Below, piece by piece: positions 53,706 through 64,000 of a stretch of DNA of 64,000 nucleotides; the stretch's first letter is position 1, and each line of letters opens with the position of its first letter. The DNA is taken from the NCBI RefSeq assembly GCF_040054535.1, contig NC_090796.1:14349501-14413500 (forward strand), written 5' to 3'. Source of the stretch: Antennarius striatus (lineage: Eukaryota > Chordata > Actinopteri > Lophiiformes > Antennariidae). The notes under the pieces are model-generated. The model made no database searches. It was not told where the DNA came from and was given only the letters and a program-made list of their open reading frames with translations. The position numbers were made by a program, and so were the translations under genes.

Positions 53706-54767
53706 AATTCACTATTACGTGTCATACATGTTTTTCTTCTGTGATGTTGCATCTTTTGATGAAATGTTCATATGATCATTAAAAGACACGTAAACGGTTG
53801 GTTCAAATGCAGACGGCCCCTGGATGCTACAGATGTTTTTCGTCGTAGCGCTTTCTCCATTATCTCGTCTGCCGCGTACGACTGTGATGCTGATACAGAT
53901 ACTCAAATACTAGAATTCATTCATTCTTATTACTCTTACTCGAATACATTTCCAAGGTAAAGATTTATACTCTTACTCGAGTTAATTTCTGAGAAGGCTC
54001 ATGAATACTCCTTACTTTTAGGTTTGCTTGTTTTTTTTGCCCCCACCCCTGTAAAATGCAATTGGCCACACGGAGTGTAGTCAATTTTCCCCACATATTT
54101 ATGACCACATTGACTATTTGTTGATTTTTCAGTGATTCAGTTGACAAAAGTTAATTTTTCAGTCTCTTAAATCTTTTTTTGGCTCAACATGAAGCATCAT
54201 TAAATTCCAACCTATAATCATCATTTGAGGTCATTTAAATGTCATTACTACTCTAAATACTAAGGTTTTATTCCCTAAGACTCACCAGAAAGTTACAGGA
54301 CATAAAAAACAATACATCCACTAAAGTTTTCCATCGCATTGACGTGATGACGCACTGACGTCACTTCCTGGTCATTACAAGTACGGCACGCCCATTTATG
54401 CTTGATTATTCCGTTTTATTTCATAAAGTTTCTCTTAAAGGGGCCCTATTATGAAAATCACACTTTTTCCAGGTCTCTACATATACATAGTGGTCCTCCC
54501 TAACCCGACCAACTCCTAGAATCTGGTAAACAAACACTTCCTGCATCAATAGATATTTGGACTTTTAGGAAGTCATGGCTCTGAACGACTCCATTGCTAG
54601 AATAGGCATTCCTGACGTCACACTTTGCACTCTGCTATTGGACAGAGTATTGGACGATATGGATTGGTGGACATGCTCAGGGGCGTGGACGATATAGATT
54701 GGTGGACACGCCCAACGGCGTGGTCATCCCCAAAACGGAGTTCTTCGTGTCGGACAGAGGTGTTGAA

Positions 54768-54962
54768 ATGGCGTCTGTGACAAGGAGACAAGGTAGTGGC
54801 TCAGTTGTTGATTGTACAAATCAACACCAGTGTTTATTTTTCATCCCATCCAATGTAGAACAGAAGAGACCGTGGTTACATTTCATTTTTAATGGCTCTG
54901 TGCAGCTACATCGCCTGCACGTTTGTTTGTTGGTGGAACCACTTCACTCCAGCCTGTTTTAG
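54768..54962 (+). pseudogene. THAP zinc-finger exon of copy 2, broken
   Basis: The frame begins MASVTRRQGSGSVVDCTN, so the first zinc-binding cysteine is glycine. Near the end, a small indel replaces the CVNHF motif with a shifted LLVEPLHSS reading. With two ligand sites lost, the finger cannot fold normally. Copy 1 keeps both. Confidence 0.75.
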
Positions 54963-55175
54963 CAATGAGGGTCAGTCCAGACGGGGCTTTGCCTGAGACT
55001 GATCCTCATTCAAGGATCACTCCCAACCATAGGGACCAAGGACCTGCACCCCGGTTACAGGCTAGTCTCACCACATTTATCTTTTTAGCAGTTGTCTGTT
55101 AGCATGAGTGATCGAGTGCTATTTGGCTAATTAGGTGGTGCTGCTTTGTTTCGTGTTAGCGTGTGTGTGCGCTCC

Positions 55176-55295
55176 AACGTGTGTGTGCTGAACCTACAGT
55201 ACCTACTGTAGGCACAACGTGTGTGTGCTGAACCTACAGTATCTACTGTAGGTACAACGTGTGTGTGCTAAACCTACAGTACCTACTGTAGGTAC
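55176..55295. repeat. Three 40-bp palindromic minisatellite units, copy 2
   Basis: Same unit and copy number as 47993-48112, with single-base differences. Confidence 0.95.
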
Positions 55296-55408
55296 AAGCA
55301 CCAGAGTTGGGCTCACATTTTATCATTTTTCTGTTTGTCGATTAGCATGAATGAAGTCATGCTATGCTAGGCTATGTAGGGAGGTCTCCTTTGTTTGGCG
55401 TTTGCGTG

Positions 55409-55409
<1 letters not shown>

Positions 55410-55442
<33 letters not shown>
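55410..55442. repeat. (GT)n microsatellite within copy 2
   Basis: About 16 GT units; the homologous run in copy 1 is about twice as long. Confidence 0.9.
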
Positions 55443-55444
<2 letters not shown>

Positions 55445-56376
55445 CTGCACTCCCACACGTGCCGGACCTACAGTATAAAGCTAAAACACACAGTAAGTTG
55501 GTCTCATATTTTCTTTTCTATTATCTGTCAGCATAACTAAAGTCAACTTATGCTAGGCTACGGACGGAGTAGTGCTTTGTTTCGTATTGTGTGTGTGCGC
55601 GCACGTGTTAGTCGACTGTTTGTTGGTCGTCATAGCGACAACACACACAGGTCTGTCCTTCTTATACAAAATCAGAACATTGGTGTCCTGAAATCAGTGT
55701 CCCTCTTCCTTGTGCATCCTTTCAGCCTACAGCTTCAAGGGACGTGGGGGGCCAAACTGACCCAGTGGACACCCATACTGGTGGTACACAGCTGTCCTGC
55801 AGGACTCTTCATTCCCACTATTGAAGTAAAGGTATGTACAAGTCATATTCCATACAATGTTTTAATAAAATTGGTTACACTAATTTTCTAAATATAGTTG
55901 TCTACAGGTGTTAGTGAATGCACATGTGTTGATAGTAGTTCAGTAAAAAATAAAGAGTGTTGTGTTTTAGAATTTTCCAGCAAGACAGTAAGTGAAGACT
56001 TTAGTATAAAAATTTTTGAGACAGATTCATGTATGTCATATATTGTTTTGGCTCCTTATTTCGTTACGTTTGGTGTACCCCTCTACAAGATCCACTTTTC
56101 CAAAGGCTTTTGAAGGGACAATGCGACAATGAGTCAAACCTCACAAGAAAGGGCCAACTTTCTGTTAGTGTTGCAATATTTTAATATTTCAAACAAAAAT
56201 GTTTTGAAATTCTGTTGGTAATTGTTTGCACCAAAACACAGTGAAAAGTAACCATACAAATAAATAAATTAGTAGCAAGTACCAGGATGTATTTTGAACA
56301 CAATTTTTCTAAACAAAGAAATGAATCAAAAAATATCAGTAACAGTAAAGATCTATCTTTGTGTTTTATTGAACAG

Positions 56377-56554
56377 GTTTGTAGCTGACATGTTGGACCT
56401 CATATGTGACAAAGACTTGGTGGACCCCGTGACATACACAAATGAGATGTTGTCCATTCCTCTCCCCGAGAATCTGTCTGCCCAGTATGAGTGTCCTGAC
56501 AAGGAGGAGGTCATTGCCAGCTACATGACCAGGTTCAACCAAGACTCGGTCTAA
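56377..56554 (+). pseudogene. C-terminal exon of the transposon's plus gene, copy 2
   Basis: After the acceptor TTGAACAG the exon encodes VADMLDLICDKDLVDPV, SIPLPENLSAQYECPDKEEV and ends SYMTRFNQDSV before TAA at 56552-56554. The exon itself is open and better preserved than in copy 1. Its last 20 bp overlap the end of the minus-strand P2X7-like coding sequence. Confidence 0.55.
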
Positions 56555-58288
56555 ATCCAGCGTAGTGGCCTTTGTCTTCAGGAAACTCCTGGCGTATGTG
56601 AAGGACCACACAGGTTGGAATGATGACCCGGATTCTGCGTCCTAAGTAGCCCCAGCACCAGCCAACAAAGGTGCAATAGGCCAGATGTCTGCACCATCTA
56701 CAGAAAAAGGACACAAAACTATTTATTTCACAATGTTTTCAATCCTGAGTATTACAACTGTTGTTGATTTCCTGACAGGATGGCTCTGTGTTCTCATTAT
56801 TATTATAGGATGTATTGTTTTATGTAAATAAATGCTTGTATATGTCAACATAAATGGATTGTGAATAACAAAAAATGTTCAACATGTCTTTTAATAAGAT
56901 AAAAATAAAGGTATCTCAAATACAATATATTAGATTTTGTTGTACCTATACTGTATATGTCATGTTACTGCATTAATGAATGCCTTTTCCTTTCGGCTTT
57001 TCCCTTCAGGGGTCGCCACAGCGAATCAATTTCCTCCATCTAGCCCTGTCCTTTGAATCCTCTTCTCTCACACCAACTACCTTCATGTCTTCCCTCATTA
57101 CATCCATAAACCTCCTCCTTGGTCTTCCTCTAGGCCTCCTGCCTGGCAGTTCAAAACTCAGCATCCTTCAACCAATATATTCACTATCTCTCCTCTGGAC
57201 ATGTCCAAACCATCTCAGTCTGGCCTCTCTGACTTTATCTCCAAAGCCTCTAACATGTGCTGTCCCTCTGATGTACTCATTCCTGATCTTATCCATCCTG
57301 GTCACTCCCAGAGAGAACCTCATAATGAAGGAATGCCTAATGAAGCAAAATAAGACTAGTTTTTATTCCGATATTTTTCAAAGAACGACTTACTGATGTA
57401 TTGGTCTCAGACATGAAGGGCCACACTCGGCCCTCAGTACGTGACCGGACCTTTGTAGGGTGTACACGTTTAGGCACACAGGCTGGAACCCAGGATGTTG
57501 AGTCATGCACGGAACTTCATCAACCTCCTGCAGACGGCTCCTAACCTACAGTCAAAAACATGGTAAAGGTCATTTGAATTTACAATTGTAAAAGTAGCCG
57601 AATACCGTAGAGACATAACTTTGTGGTTTAGCTGTGAGCTTGCTACTTGTATCTCCAAACAGCAGTTGTCTTCTGCTTCTGTTGACATACGTTCAGTGTC
57701 CACAGGAACACCTGTACAACAGGTGAAGACACCTCAAAATAGAGTATATAAAGGCATCACTGCAATATGGTTACATCATTTCACCATTAACCTGGTGTGA
57801 TGGTAGCAGGTGTTAGCTCCGTGTGTCTTGTCACAGAGGACTGCCTCAAATATTTAGCAGCTTAGTAACGGGTTAAATCAATGTGATGGAAAAATAAAGT
57901 AACTTAGCCGTGAGCAGAAGCTAGCATTAGCCACATGGTAATAACTATCAGAACCACCATCAGACTTTACCGTCACTTATAGAAATACAGCAACTTTTTA
58001 GCAGTCAACACATCTGTACATATACAAAACACATAATAAGACATGTGACATTATTACTGTGATGAGAGGCGGGAGTAGAAGCTAAAGTAGCTACCGGACG
58101 ATGCTAACGTCCTGTGATGCCGTAGGTTACACAACAAAACAACACAGAACCAACTAAGTAACGTTCACACGTACTAACCATTCAGAAACATCCTGCTGCA
58201 GCCGCACAGTCGGTGTTTCTTTAGGAGCTTCTGGGTCCGACTCAGGGTCATAAATGTACGCCGACACGATGGGTCCTCCAAACGCCAT
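56535..58288 (-). pseudogene. P2X7-ballast-like gene in transposon copy 2
   Basis: Minus-strand exons are 58179-58288, 57647-57711, 57394-57545 and 56535-56697, with GT/AG borders. The product starts MAFGGPIVSAYIYDPESDP, then WCSCGH, then LQEVDEVPCMTQHPGFQPVC, then WCRHLAYCTFVGWCWGYLG, IPTCVVLHIRQEFPE and HYAGFRPSLG before TGA. The WCxCG start, the paired cysteines, CMTQHPGF and the AYxxFVxWCWGxLG to IRxxFP block are diagnostic of the zinc- and lipid-associated cytoplasmic ballast domain of P2X7; no channel part is present. Exon 2 is 65 nt where phase requires 64 or 67, so the frame is broken there; exons 3 and 4 are otherwise intact. A LINE fragment sits in the last intron. The gene's 5' end lies near the element's right end. 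Confidence 0.75.
56981..57322 (-). mobile_element. 5'-truncated non-LTR retrotransposon fragment
   Basis: A 342-bp segment absent from copy 1 is bracketed by TAATGAA (56974-56980 and 57323-57329), a 7-bp target duplication. On the minus strand it encodes DKIRNEYIRGTAHV, VREARLRWFGHVQRRDSEYI, then LPGRRPRGRPRRRFMDV and DRARWRKLIRCGDP, the conserved C-terminal tail of a reverse transcriptase of the RTE-like type common in fish. An in-frame TGA follows SEYIG, consistent with CpG decay of an arginine codon. Its 3' end is at the left, so it inserted in the same sense as the P2X7-like gene. Confidence 0.8.
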
Positions 58289-59445
58289 AATGCTAACAAA
58301 CGTAACGCCGGTCAGTGTCCCGTTAGCCTAACGCTCTACGTCAGAGGGGCGTGGCCCAGGTGAAAGAGGCGTGGACCAGCGGAGCTCATTAACATACTGC
58401 AGCCGGAGGCCTGAAACGAAGCGTTTTGTGAGTAGCTCAGATGAGCGATTTTGAAAAGCTGATATTTAGGACCACAGATCACTTTAGGTCAAAATATTTG
58501 GAATACAGTCTAGTTGGACATCTGGCAGCTGAATGAGTTAAAAATAAATAATATGGGACCTTTAAGTAGACCAATAGTTCACATCAGCTAGGAAAACATT
58601 CAGAGTTCAGCGTTAGTTCATGCTTCCGGGTAGAAACCAAACCCGAAAACCTTGGTTCCACGTGTACAGTGGGACAACCTGACAATATAAAAACAGGTAA
58701 ATACAAAAAAAAAATACAGGCAGATTTCGTTTCGACTTAGGTCGTTCGCAATTAAAATAAAAAAGTACGGAAAAAAAAATAATTTTTGAGTCTTTTCACC
58801 CGACTTAACGTCTGTTCACCACAAACACTGAATTCTTACGATCACTCTTGTTTCACTTCAGATCGTTTAAATTTTTCGCCTTTTACTAAAGATTTCCGTG
58901 GAGTGGAACAGCAAGAGTTTTTTTTTAACAATCACTAAAAAACGAATACTGTATCCAAGGTAGGACGCCTGACGCACTGATGCTGATAAACGTCGTGCTG
59001 ATAAAGTGATGCACAGAGACAACAACAAACAAAAAGAGGTCGAGAGGAATGCCGGAGCTGCGTAAACGTAGCGGTGCTGCCCCCCTCGGAGGTTGTGGCA
59101 AAAAGTGGAACTGCAGGACAATAGTCGGATAAGGCCGAGCGCGTTGTTCGAATCACCGAATGTTCCTAAACCGAATGTTGATAAATTGAGCACTACCTGA
59201 ATATTTATTTTTTTTAAAAACTTGAAATGGATAACATTTAATTTTTCAGAGCAATGAGGAAGAGCTCATTAGGCTTTTTTTTTTAGGTGGATCCTCGCTG
59301 AGATGTAGATCCATCATGTTTGTTCTGCACAGCTTCACTCCTTTCTAATTTGGGAATAGACAAAGTGACGGGCTTCCTTCGTGAAAAGATCCAAGGTTCA
59401 ATAGATCTTTATCAGAGTTAGAGAGTTAGAGAGATTTCCTCTGGC

Positions 59446-59748
59446 ATCATAAAAAATGAATAAAAATACTGAATGAACCGCTCCAGATTTTTGCCTTTCA
59501 TGATTAAACCTCATCATCCAGTGATGCACAGAATAATTGTGGCATTTCATAAAATCAGAATTGAACAAAATAAGCACCTGCATGAGTTTATTACCCTCTG
59601 ATTGATTCATTAGAACAGTAAACAGGTACGCGAGATGGAACAATCTGCATCATGAAGAGAGAAGTGATCACAGCAGTGGTTAATTTGTCAGTAGAATTTA
59701 CATCTACACCGGGGAAAAAACAGACTGGACCACGTGGTTCTGATCCAG
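59446..59748. repeat. Diverged direct repeat, right copy
   Basis: Aligns in the same orientation to 42690-43001. Conserved pieces include CCAGATTTTTGCCTTTCATG (versus GCAGATTTTTGTCTTCACCG), AAACCTCATCATCCAG, AATAAGCACCTGC, AGTAAACAGG, ATTTGTCAGTAGAATTTACA and CAGACTGGACCACGTGGTTC. Confidence 0.8.
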
Positions 59749-60311
59749 CTATTCATCGTCTTCCAGACTGAAACAAAGAGGAGACATTAGTGAAGGCATC
59801 ATTTAGAAATCCTCTTAGCTGTCCGTGCAAAATGTGTTTTGTACGCTTTTTTGCTGTATTTTACAAATGACAAGTCGTACGGGCGGAATAGTAGGAAAAG
59901 TTTGCTGGCAATATGAGAATGTGCACCATTAACTGTTTTGTTCATTAAATATCCTGTAAAATAGTCAAGACGTGGTCAAAACAGACTCTTCAACATTCAC
60001 ACTTATAGTATTTGTGTTTTAATCTAAGCCTGCATCTTAATCCATCGTTTCCCTTCTAATTTGTTTGGTAGGCTATTAAGAAAATGTCCGATCATAGATT
60101 AATAGTCCACTCAAATACGGTACTGAGAGCACTTTTAGTGAAAAATAACAACAAAGTAATAAAACCATTCTTTCTATTTGACCACATCTGCTCAATTTCA
60201 CAGCCTGATTAAGTTTTGTGAGGCTCTTTTCATTGAATTATGGCTCTTGAAATGATTTAAACGTCATATAATCAAATTTGATCAACGTCAATATTATTGA
60301 GTGCAGTCGTA

Positions 60312-60325
60312 CCACTAGATGGCAG
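60312..60325 (+). promoter_or_regulatory. CTCF-type core motif
   Basis: CCACTAGATGGCAG matches the degenerate CTCF core CCASYAGRKGGCRS at all 14 positions. Weaker one-mismatch versions occur on the minus strand at about 42406-42419 and 43594-43607. Binding is inferred. Confidence 0.45.
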
Positions 60326-61241
60326 TAGATGTCCATTTATTAGATATAACGCAGTTTCTTTTGAGCTCATTTAGATGCGTCGTTCTTGCAATGAAATGCA
60401 TGTTTTTGAGTAGTTTTAAAGTTATTACCATAACAGGAAATAAAAACTGTTTCACTAACGCTATATTCCACCTGTCAAACAACCAGTGAGTAATAAGGGC
60501 GCTGGAAGCATTAAAATCCTTTATTCCTTATAATAATAATGCAATTTATGAATATTAAAAGGAGGAATCAGGTATCCAAAATAGAAATATCAACATAAAA
60601 GTGAAAGAAAAAGCAAACAGTGTAGGAAAATGTTGTATCAGAGGTGACAGGTGGTACAGTTAAAACAATTTGACGTCATTGTAAGGACAGATTTAGGAGT
60701 GTGTGTCACACATTCATGTGAGTCAAGTATTGGTGCAAAGAAAATAATTCTGCCGTGGCGTTTAATTGGATTTATGTGTGAAAAACAAGAAAGTGGGGAC
60801 GTTTTCCATCTGTTGTTAATCTGTCACAATCATTAACGCACCTCACACATATACAGTGGGTTAACTGGTTAATAAGAGAAAGGAAGTGGTTTAACTTCAA
60901 TGTTTTTACTTTTTAAAGCTTTTTGATGTTTTACCAGCTCAGGTTGGAAGATTCCAATCAGCTGACAAGACTGTCTGTGAAGTGGAATCTGATAAATGAG
61001 GTTTTGCTTTTATCTTTTTGAGGTGAGTCCATTGTCAAACTATCTGTTGTGACTGAAACCTGTTTAGCGGGTCCATCAACGATTCTACGGGTCAACAAGG
61101 AGGTCAGATTTCAGGATCGGTGCAGACTTTGGATAGCGAAGGCGAACAAAAGTGACAAAGGATGTTGAAAACGAGGCGGCACACGTATTGGATGTTAAAC
61201 GAAAACAGCCGAGGCACAGTTAAAGATTACCAGCTTTCTCT

Positions 61242-63777
61242 TTTATTGAAAAATATAGCTGTTATTTTAAAGAGAGAAAAAGTGAGGGAAGTAAATATAT
61301 TAATACACTGTGAAACCTGAATAAGGAATAGGAAAAGACAACAGCACATACTTGGCATTAAACTACAGCCACTGGATTAAAAAAAAGAAAACATTCTACA
61401 GCCGAACCAGATGTTTCTCGCAGTCCTTATCTTTTTTTGCCACTCACCAAACCCACTTCTGTCAGGGCACATGGAAAACTTTTTTTTTTTGTTTTAGCAG
61501 ACCTGGGGCAGAGAGTGTTTGCAAATTCCTTAATGTGGTTTGTTCTGGCCTACTTAAAAAGTTTCCCACAGAAAAACCTGACAAGTGCCAGAAAGTTAAG
61601 ACAATTATTTAAAAAAGTTTCTTGGAGTAATTTCTTATAATTTTCCATAACTCTACCTCCTCTAGATTTGAAGTTTGTGTGTTGCCAGGTTGGAGAAAGG
61701 ACTTTAAATGCAAAAAAACCCCAAACAGGTCAGAAATGTGAATGTAGTGTTAAAGTCACTAACGTTATTGTGCTTCTCACGTTACGACCACTTTAAAGAC
61801 TGCAATCATTATTGGCACAAAATATATAATCATTACATGATGAAAATAATAGCAGATACGGAGTGTTTCGTTCTTCTTTGAAAACTGTGCATTCCTTGGT
61901 GACAATTATGGAGAAAAAAAATTGCAACCAGATATTACACAACAAATTAAAAATACAAGACAAATTTGGCCCACTTTGCATGAAAATATGAAACAGGACT
62001 GACTGGAATTAAATTGCATCCTTTCAAAATTCATGAATAAAAAAAAAAAAAAATTCAACATCCTGCCAAGACACTGCAATAATATGGACAGAACATACTT
62101 TGTAATATCCTCTGGATAGCTTTTTTTTTTTTTTAATTTCAACACTTCTTTCCCTCAGACATGGTTCCAAAGCATTTACATAATCCGAGGCAGAATGGCA
62201 CAGCGTCCCGATCCGACATACACACCCCTGTATCGCTGCCACAGCTGGAAATTCAAAGCTCCCATTTGTCAAATGCGGCAATTATTTTTCTAAGACACAA
62301 AAAAAGGTCAGACATGAATCATGAACAGCTAACAATGAATGAATCGTACACTTCTTTTCTGACGTATGCGGTGGTGGCGATTACCCGGAGGAGCCTCCAG
62401 AGCGAGACTAAACGGAATGAAGCCAAAAGATCCACAGCCCACCGGTGTGTCCCTGACCCTGGATCAGTTCCAGCTAGTTGGAGAAGGGGGCAATAATTCA
62501 GCACATTCATTGAGCAGATTGGGAAAAGGGCAGACAATCAGCTGATTTTAACATCTGTTCCTTGCATCTCTCTCCCTGATGCCCAACTATATCCCCTCGA
62601 GTCCAATAAAACTACGTCCTTGCATTCTTTGCTTTCCTTTCAAGTCTGAACACACGACTATCGAGATGAGGTGTGTTTTGGACCCTAAAATCCCTTTTCT
62701 ACCACAGCAACTTTGCTCTTAAACATACGTCTTTCTGACGATCTGCGAATCCTGCCAAACTCCTGACGATGATGTGGAATGAGACGTAACACATAATTAT
62801 CCACATTTCCTCCTGCTGCTTGAAAAAGAACAAGACACAGAACAGAACAAGCCTTTTTTTTTTTTAATACAATTGGAAATTGTACTAGCAGAAATCCGAG
62901 TCATTTAATAGAGCTGTACCGTGAGCGATAGCAGGAATGGGATGTAGACAATTTAATGTCTACTAGAGTACAATAATTAAGTGCCAACCCAGTACAGAGA
63001 GAATCCGTCTCACCCTAAAGGAACTGAAGAACGTTAAACATATCAGAAAAAAAAAAAATCAAACTTTAAGACTTGGTGCACATGAATAACAACCCGTCCC
63101 TTATAAACATGAATGAATAAATACCACAGCTGTCGGTAAATGTAAAGGCTTTGCTAAAGAGAGACAACAGCAACACAATTCTAACGTAAAAGGTGTGTCG
63201 TACTCAGGCTCTCCAAGCTTTTACGTTACGATAAAAAATAAAAAATGTGGACGTAAAAGGAAAAAAAACAAAAACTGGAAAAACTTAACAGCCGCTTTGT
63301 CTATTTAGTGTCTAAATATTCCCGATAGCAAATGAAGTTCCGTGATAGATCCAACGCGTGTCGCAGCTGTCGGGAGTTTCAATTCTTGTTCTTTCTGTTT
63401 TCCAAATCCAGAATCTGTAGTGCACTCCTACTTCCTGTCTGTGACCTCACCCCAACTGAGGCGTCACGCTCACCTCACGATTGTTCAAAGGTTTCCATCC
63501 TTGTGGTTATCATTTGATTCTTGAATCCCTTTTGAGAGATTGTTGCTTTTCTACTTTATTAATGCACGTGTGACAGAGACGAGGTCGGACCACGTCTTAC
63601 TTCAATCTGGAGAATACAAAAATAATGATTTTAGAGACTGGTGTTGCAAAAAAAAACAAACCCCAAAAATACAAGTGCAACAATTCACAACCAGAACTTT
63701 AATGGTTCCACTTTGTGACCCAGTCTGCTTGCACTCACATCTCCTCACAACAGCACGTTGAATAAGGCTTAACTGGT
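61242..63777 (-). other. Possible long 3' UTR or intergenic region
   Basis: No exon is supported. Minus-strand AATAAA hexamers lie at 61242-61247 and 63778-63783. If the nearer one is used, this is intergenic; if the farther is also used, it is an alternative 3' UTR of the gene entering from the right. The region is A/T-rich with several poly-A and poly-T runs (62039-62053, 62118-62136, 62853-62867, 63046-63057). Confidence 0.35.
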
Positions 63778-63810
63778 TTTATTTATGATGCTGAACTAAG
63801 TGTACAGAGA

Positions 63811-64000
63811 CTAGATTGAGCTAGAAGACTCCTTCTCCTCTTTTGCCGCTTGGCCTCCAGATGCCTCGTCTTCCCCACCAGTGTCCTTCAAGTCTATTCG
63901 CGCCATCAGGTCTGCCTACACTCGAATCTCATCATCATCGTCGTCATCCATGAAGGTGAAATCATCCTCCCCGCGTGGCGAACTGTACTTTGCGCTGTCC
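63811..64000 (-). CDS. Possible 3'-terminal exon of an unrecognised acidic protein (partial)
   Basis: On the minus strand a frame entering from the right edge reads DSAKYSSPRGEDDFTFMDDD, continues with four more Asp-rich residues and EIRV, then meets TAG (63916-63918). The same frame stays open for 34 further codons (ADLMARIDLKDTGGEDEASG, then Lys/Glu/Ser-rich) until TAG at 63811-63813. An AATAAA hexamer (63778-63783) follows 28 bp later, as expected for a transcript end. The acidic, low-complexity composition suggests a disordered C-terminus. I do not recognise the family. Either the first TAG is the true stop, or the extension was once coding and the stop is new, or this is a decayed copy. 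Confidence 0.35.

Larger units (their letters stand above)
54435..58565 (+). mobile_element. Kolobok-like DNA transposon, copy 2
   Basis: The element proper is 54439-58561 (4123 bp), bounded by TTAA at 54435-54438 and 58562-58565, with the same terminal inverted repeats as copy 1. Flanking DNA differs from that of copy 1, so the two are separate insertions, not one duplicated segment. It has the same order of parts: THAP exon, palindromic minisatellite, longer tandem array with GT run, plus-gene exons, and the P2X7-like gene on the minus strand. Differences from copy 1 include one fewer long tandem unit, a broken THAP finger, an intact 3' half of the P2X7-like gene, a short tandem duplication of GACGATAT(G/A)(G/T)ATTGGTGGACA near 54653-54710, and a LINE fragment at 56981-57322. 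No transposase core is recognisable. Confidence 0.8.
58566..61235. other. Non-coding region right of transposon copy 2
   Basis: No exon is supported. Notable contents are a stretch with CGACTTAAC- and TTCGAATCACCGAATG-type motifs ending in GCACTACCTG (58700-59200), possibly an old transposon, the right member of the 300-bp diverged repeat (59446-59748), and a CTCF-type motif at 60312. Confidence 0.45.

Noticed and set aside
58700-59200. Possible old pogo/Tigger-like element ending in CAGGTAGTGCTC on the minus strand
   Set aside because: No matching inverted end or target duplication was found, and the coding content is degenerate.

Overview
The window looks like nuclear DNA from a ray-finned (teleost) fish. 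It has intron-split genes with GT/AG junctions, many CA/GT microsatellites, vertebrate protein families, and fish-type DNA transposons and LINE fragments. Three protein-coding genes are well supported, all on the minus strand: pmp22 (peripheral myelin protein 22, four coding exons, 157 residues), tekt3 (tektin-3, seven coding exons, 487 residues) and an intron-containing G-protein-coupled receptor of the hydroxycarboxylic-acid receptor type (two coding exons, 368 residues). PMP22 and TEKT3 are also neighbours on human chromosome 17p12, so the first half of the window preserves a vertebrate synteny block. A possible 3'-terminal exon of a fourth minus-strand gene runs off the right edge.

Layout: 1-9200 is non-coding with microsatellites. 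9.2-16.4 kb is pmp22 (3' UTR, exons, candidate 5' exon and promoter). 16.4-22.7 kb is intergenic. 22.7-27.0 kb is tekt3, with an RFX X-box-like site upstream. 27-43 kb is a long stretch in which I recognise no gene. 44.3-45.5 kb is the receptor. 47.25-58.57 kb holds two nearly identical DNA transposon copies in direct orientation, separated by a patchwork of smaller repeats. 58.6-63.8 kb is non-coding or UTR-like, and the possible gene end is at 63.8-64.0 kb.

The most interesting feature is the transposon pair (47257-51191 and 54439-58561). Both copies lie between TTAA target sites, have short imperfect terminal inverted repeats beginning AGG, and encode a THAP-type zinc finger near the left end. 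These traits fit the Kolobok superfamily. On the opposite strand, starting near the right end, each copy carries a four-exon gene whose product matches the cysteine-rich cytoplasmic 'ballast' domain of the P2X7 receptor. The last coding exon of the plus-strand gene and the last exon of this minus-strand gene overlap tail to tail by 20 bp. Both copies lack a recognisable transposase core and share frame-breaking changes, so they appear to be separate insertions of one already defective source. Copy 2 later received a 342-bp truncated LINE inside an intron of the P2X7-like gene, with a 7-bp target duplication.
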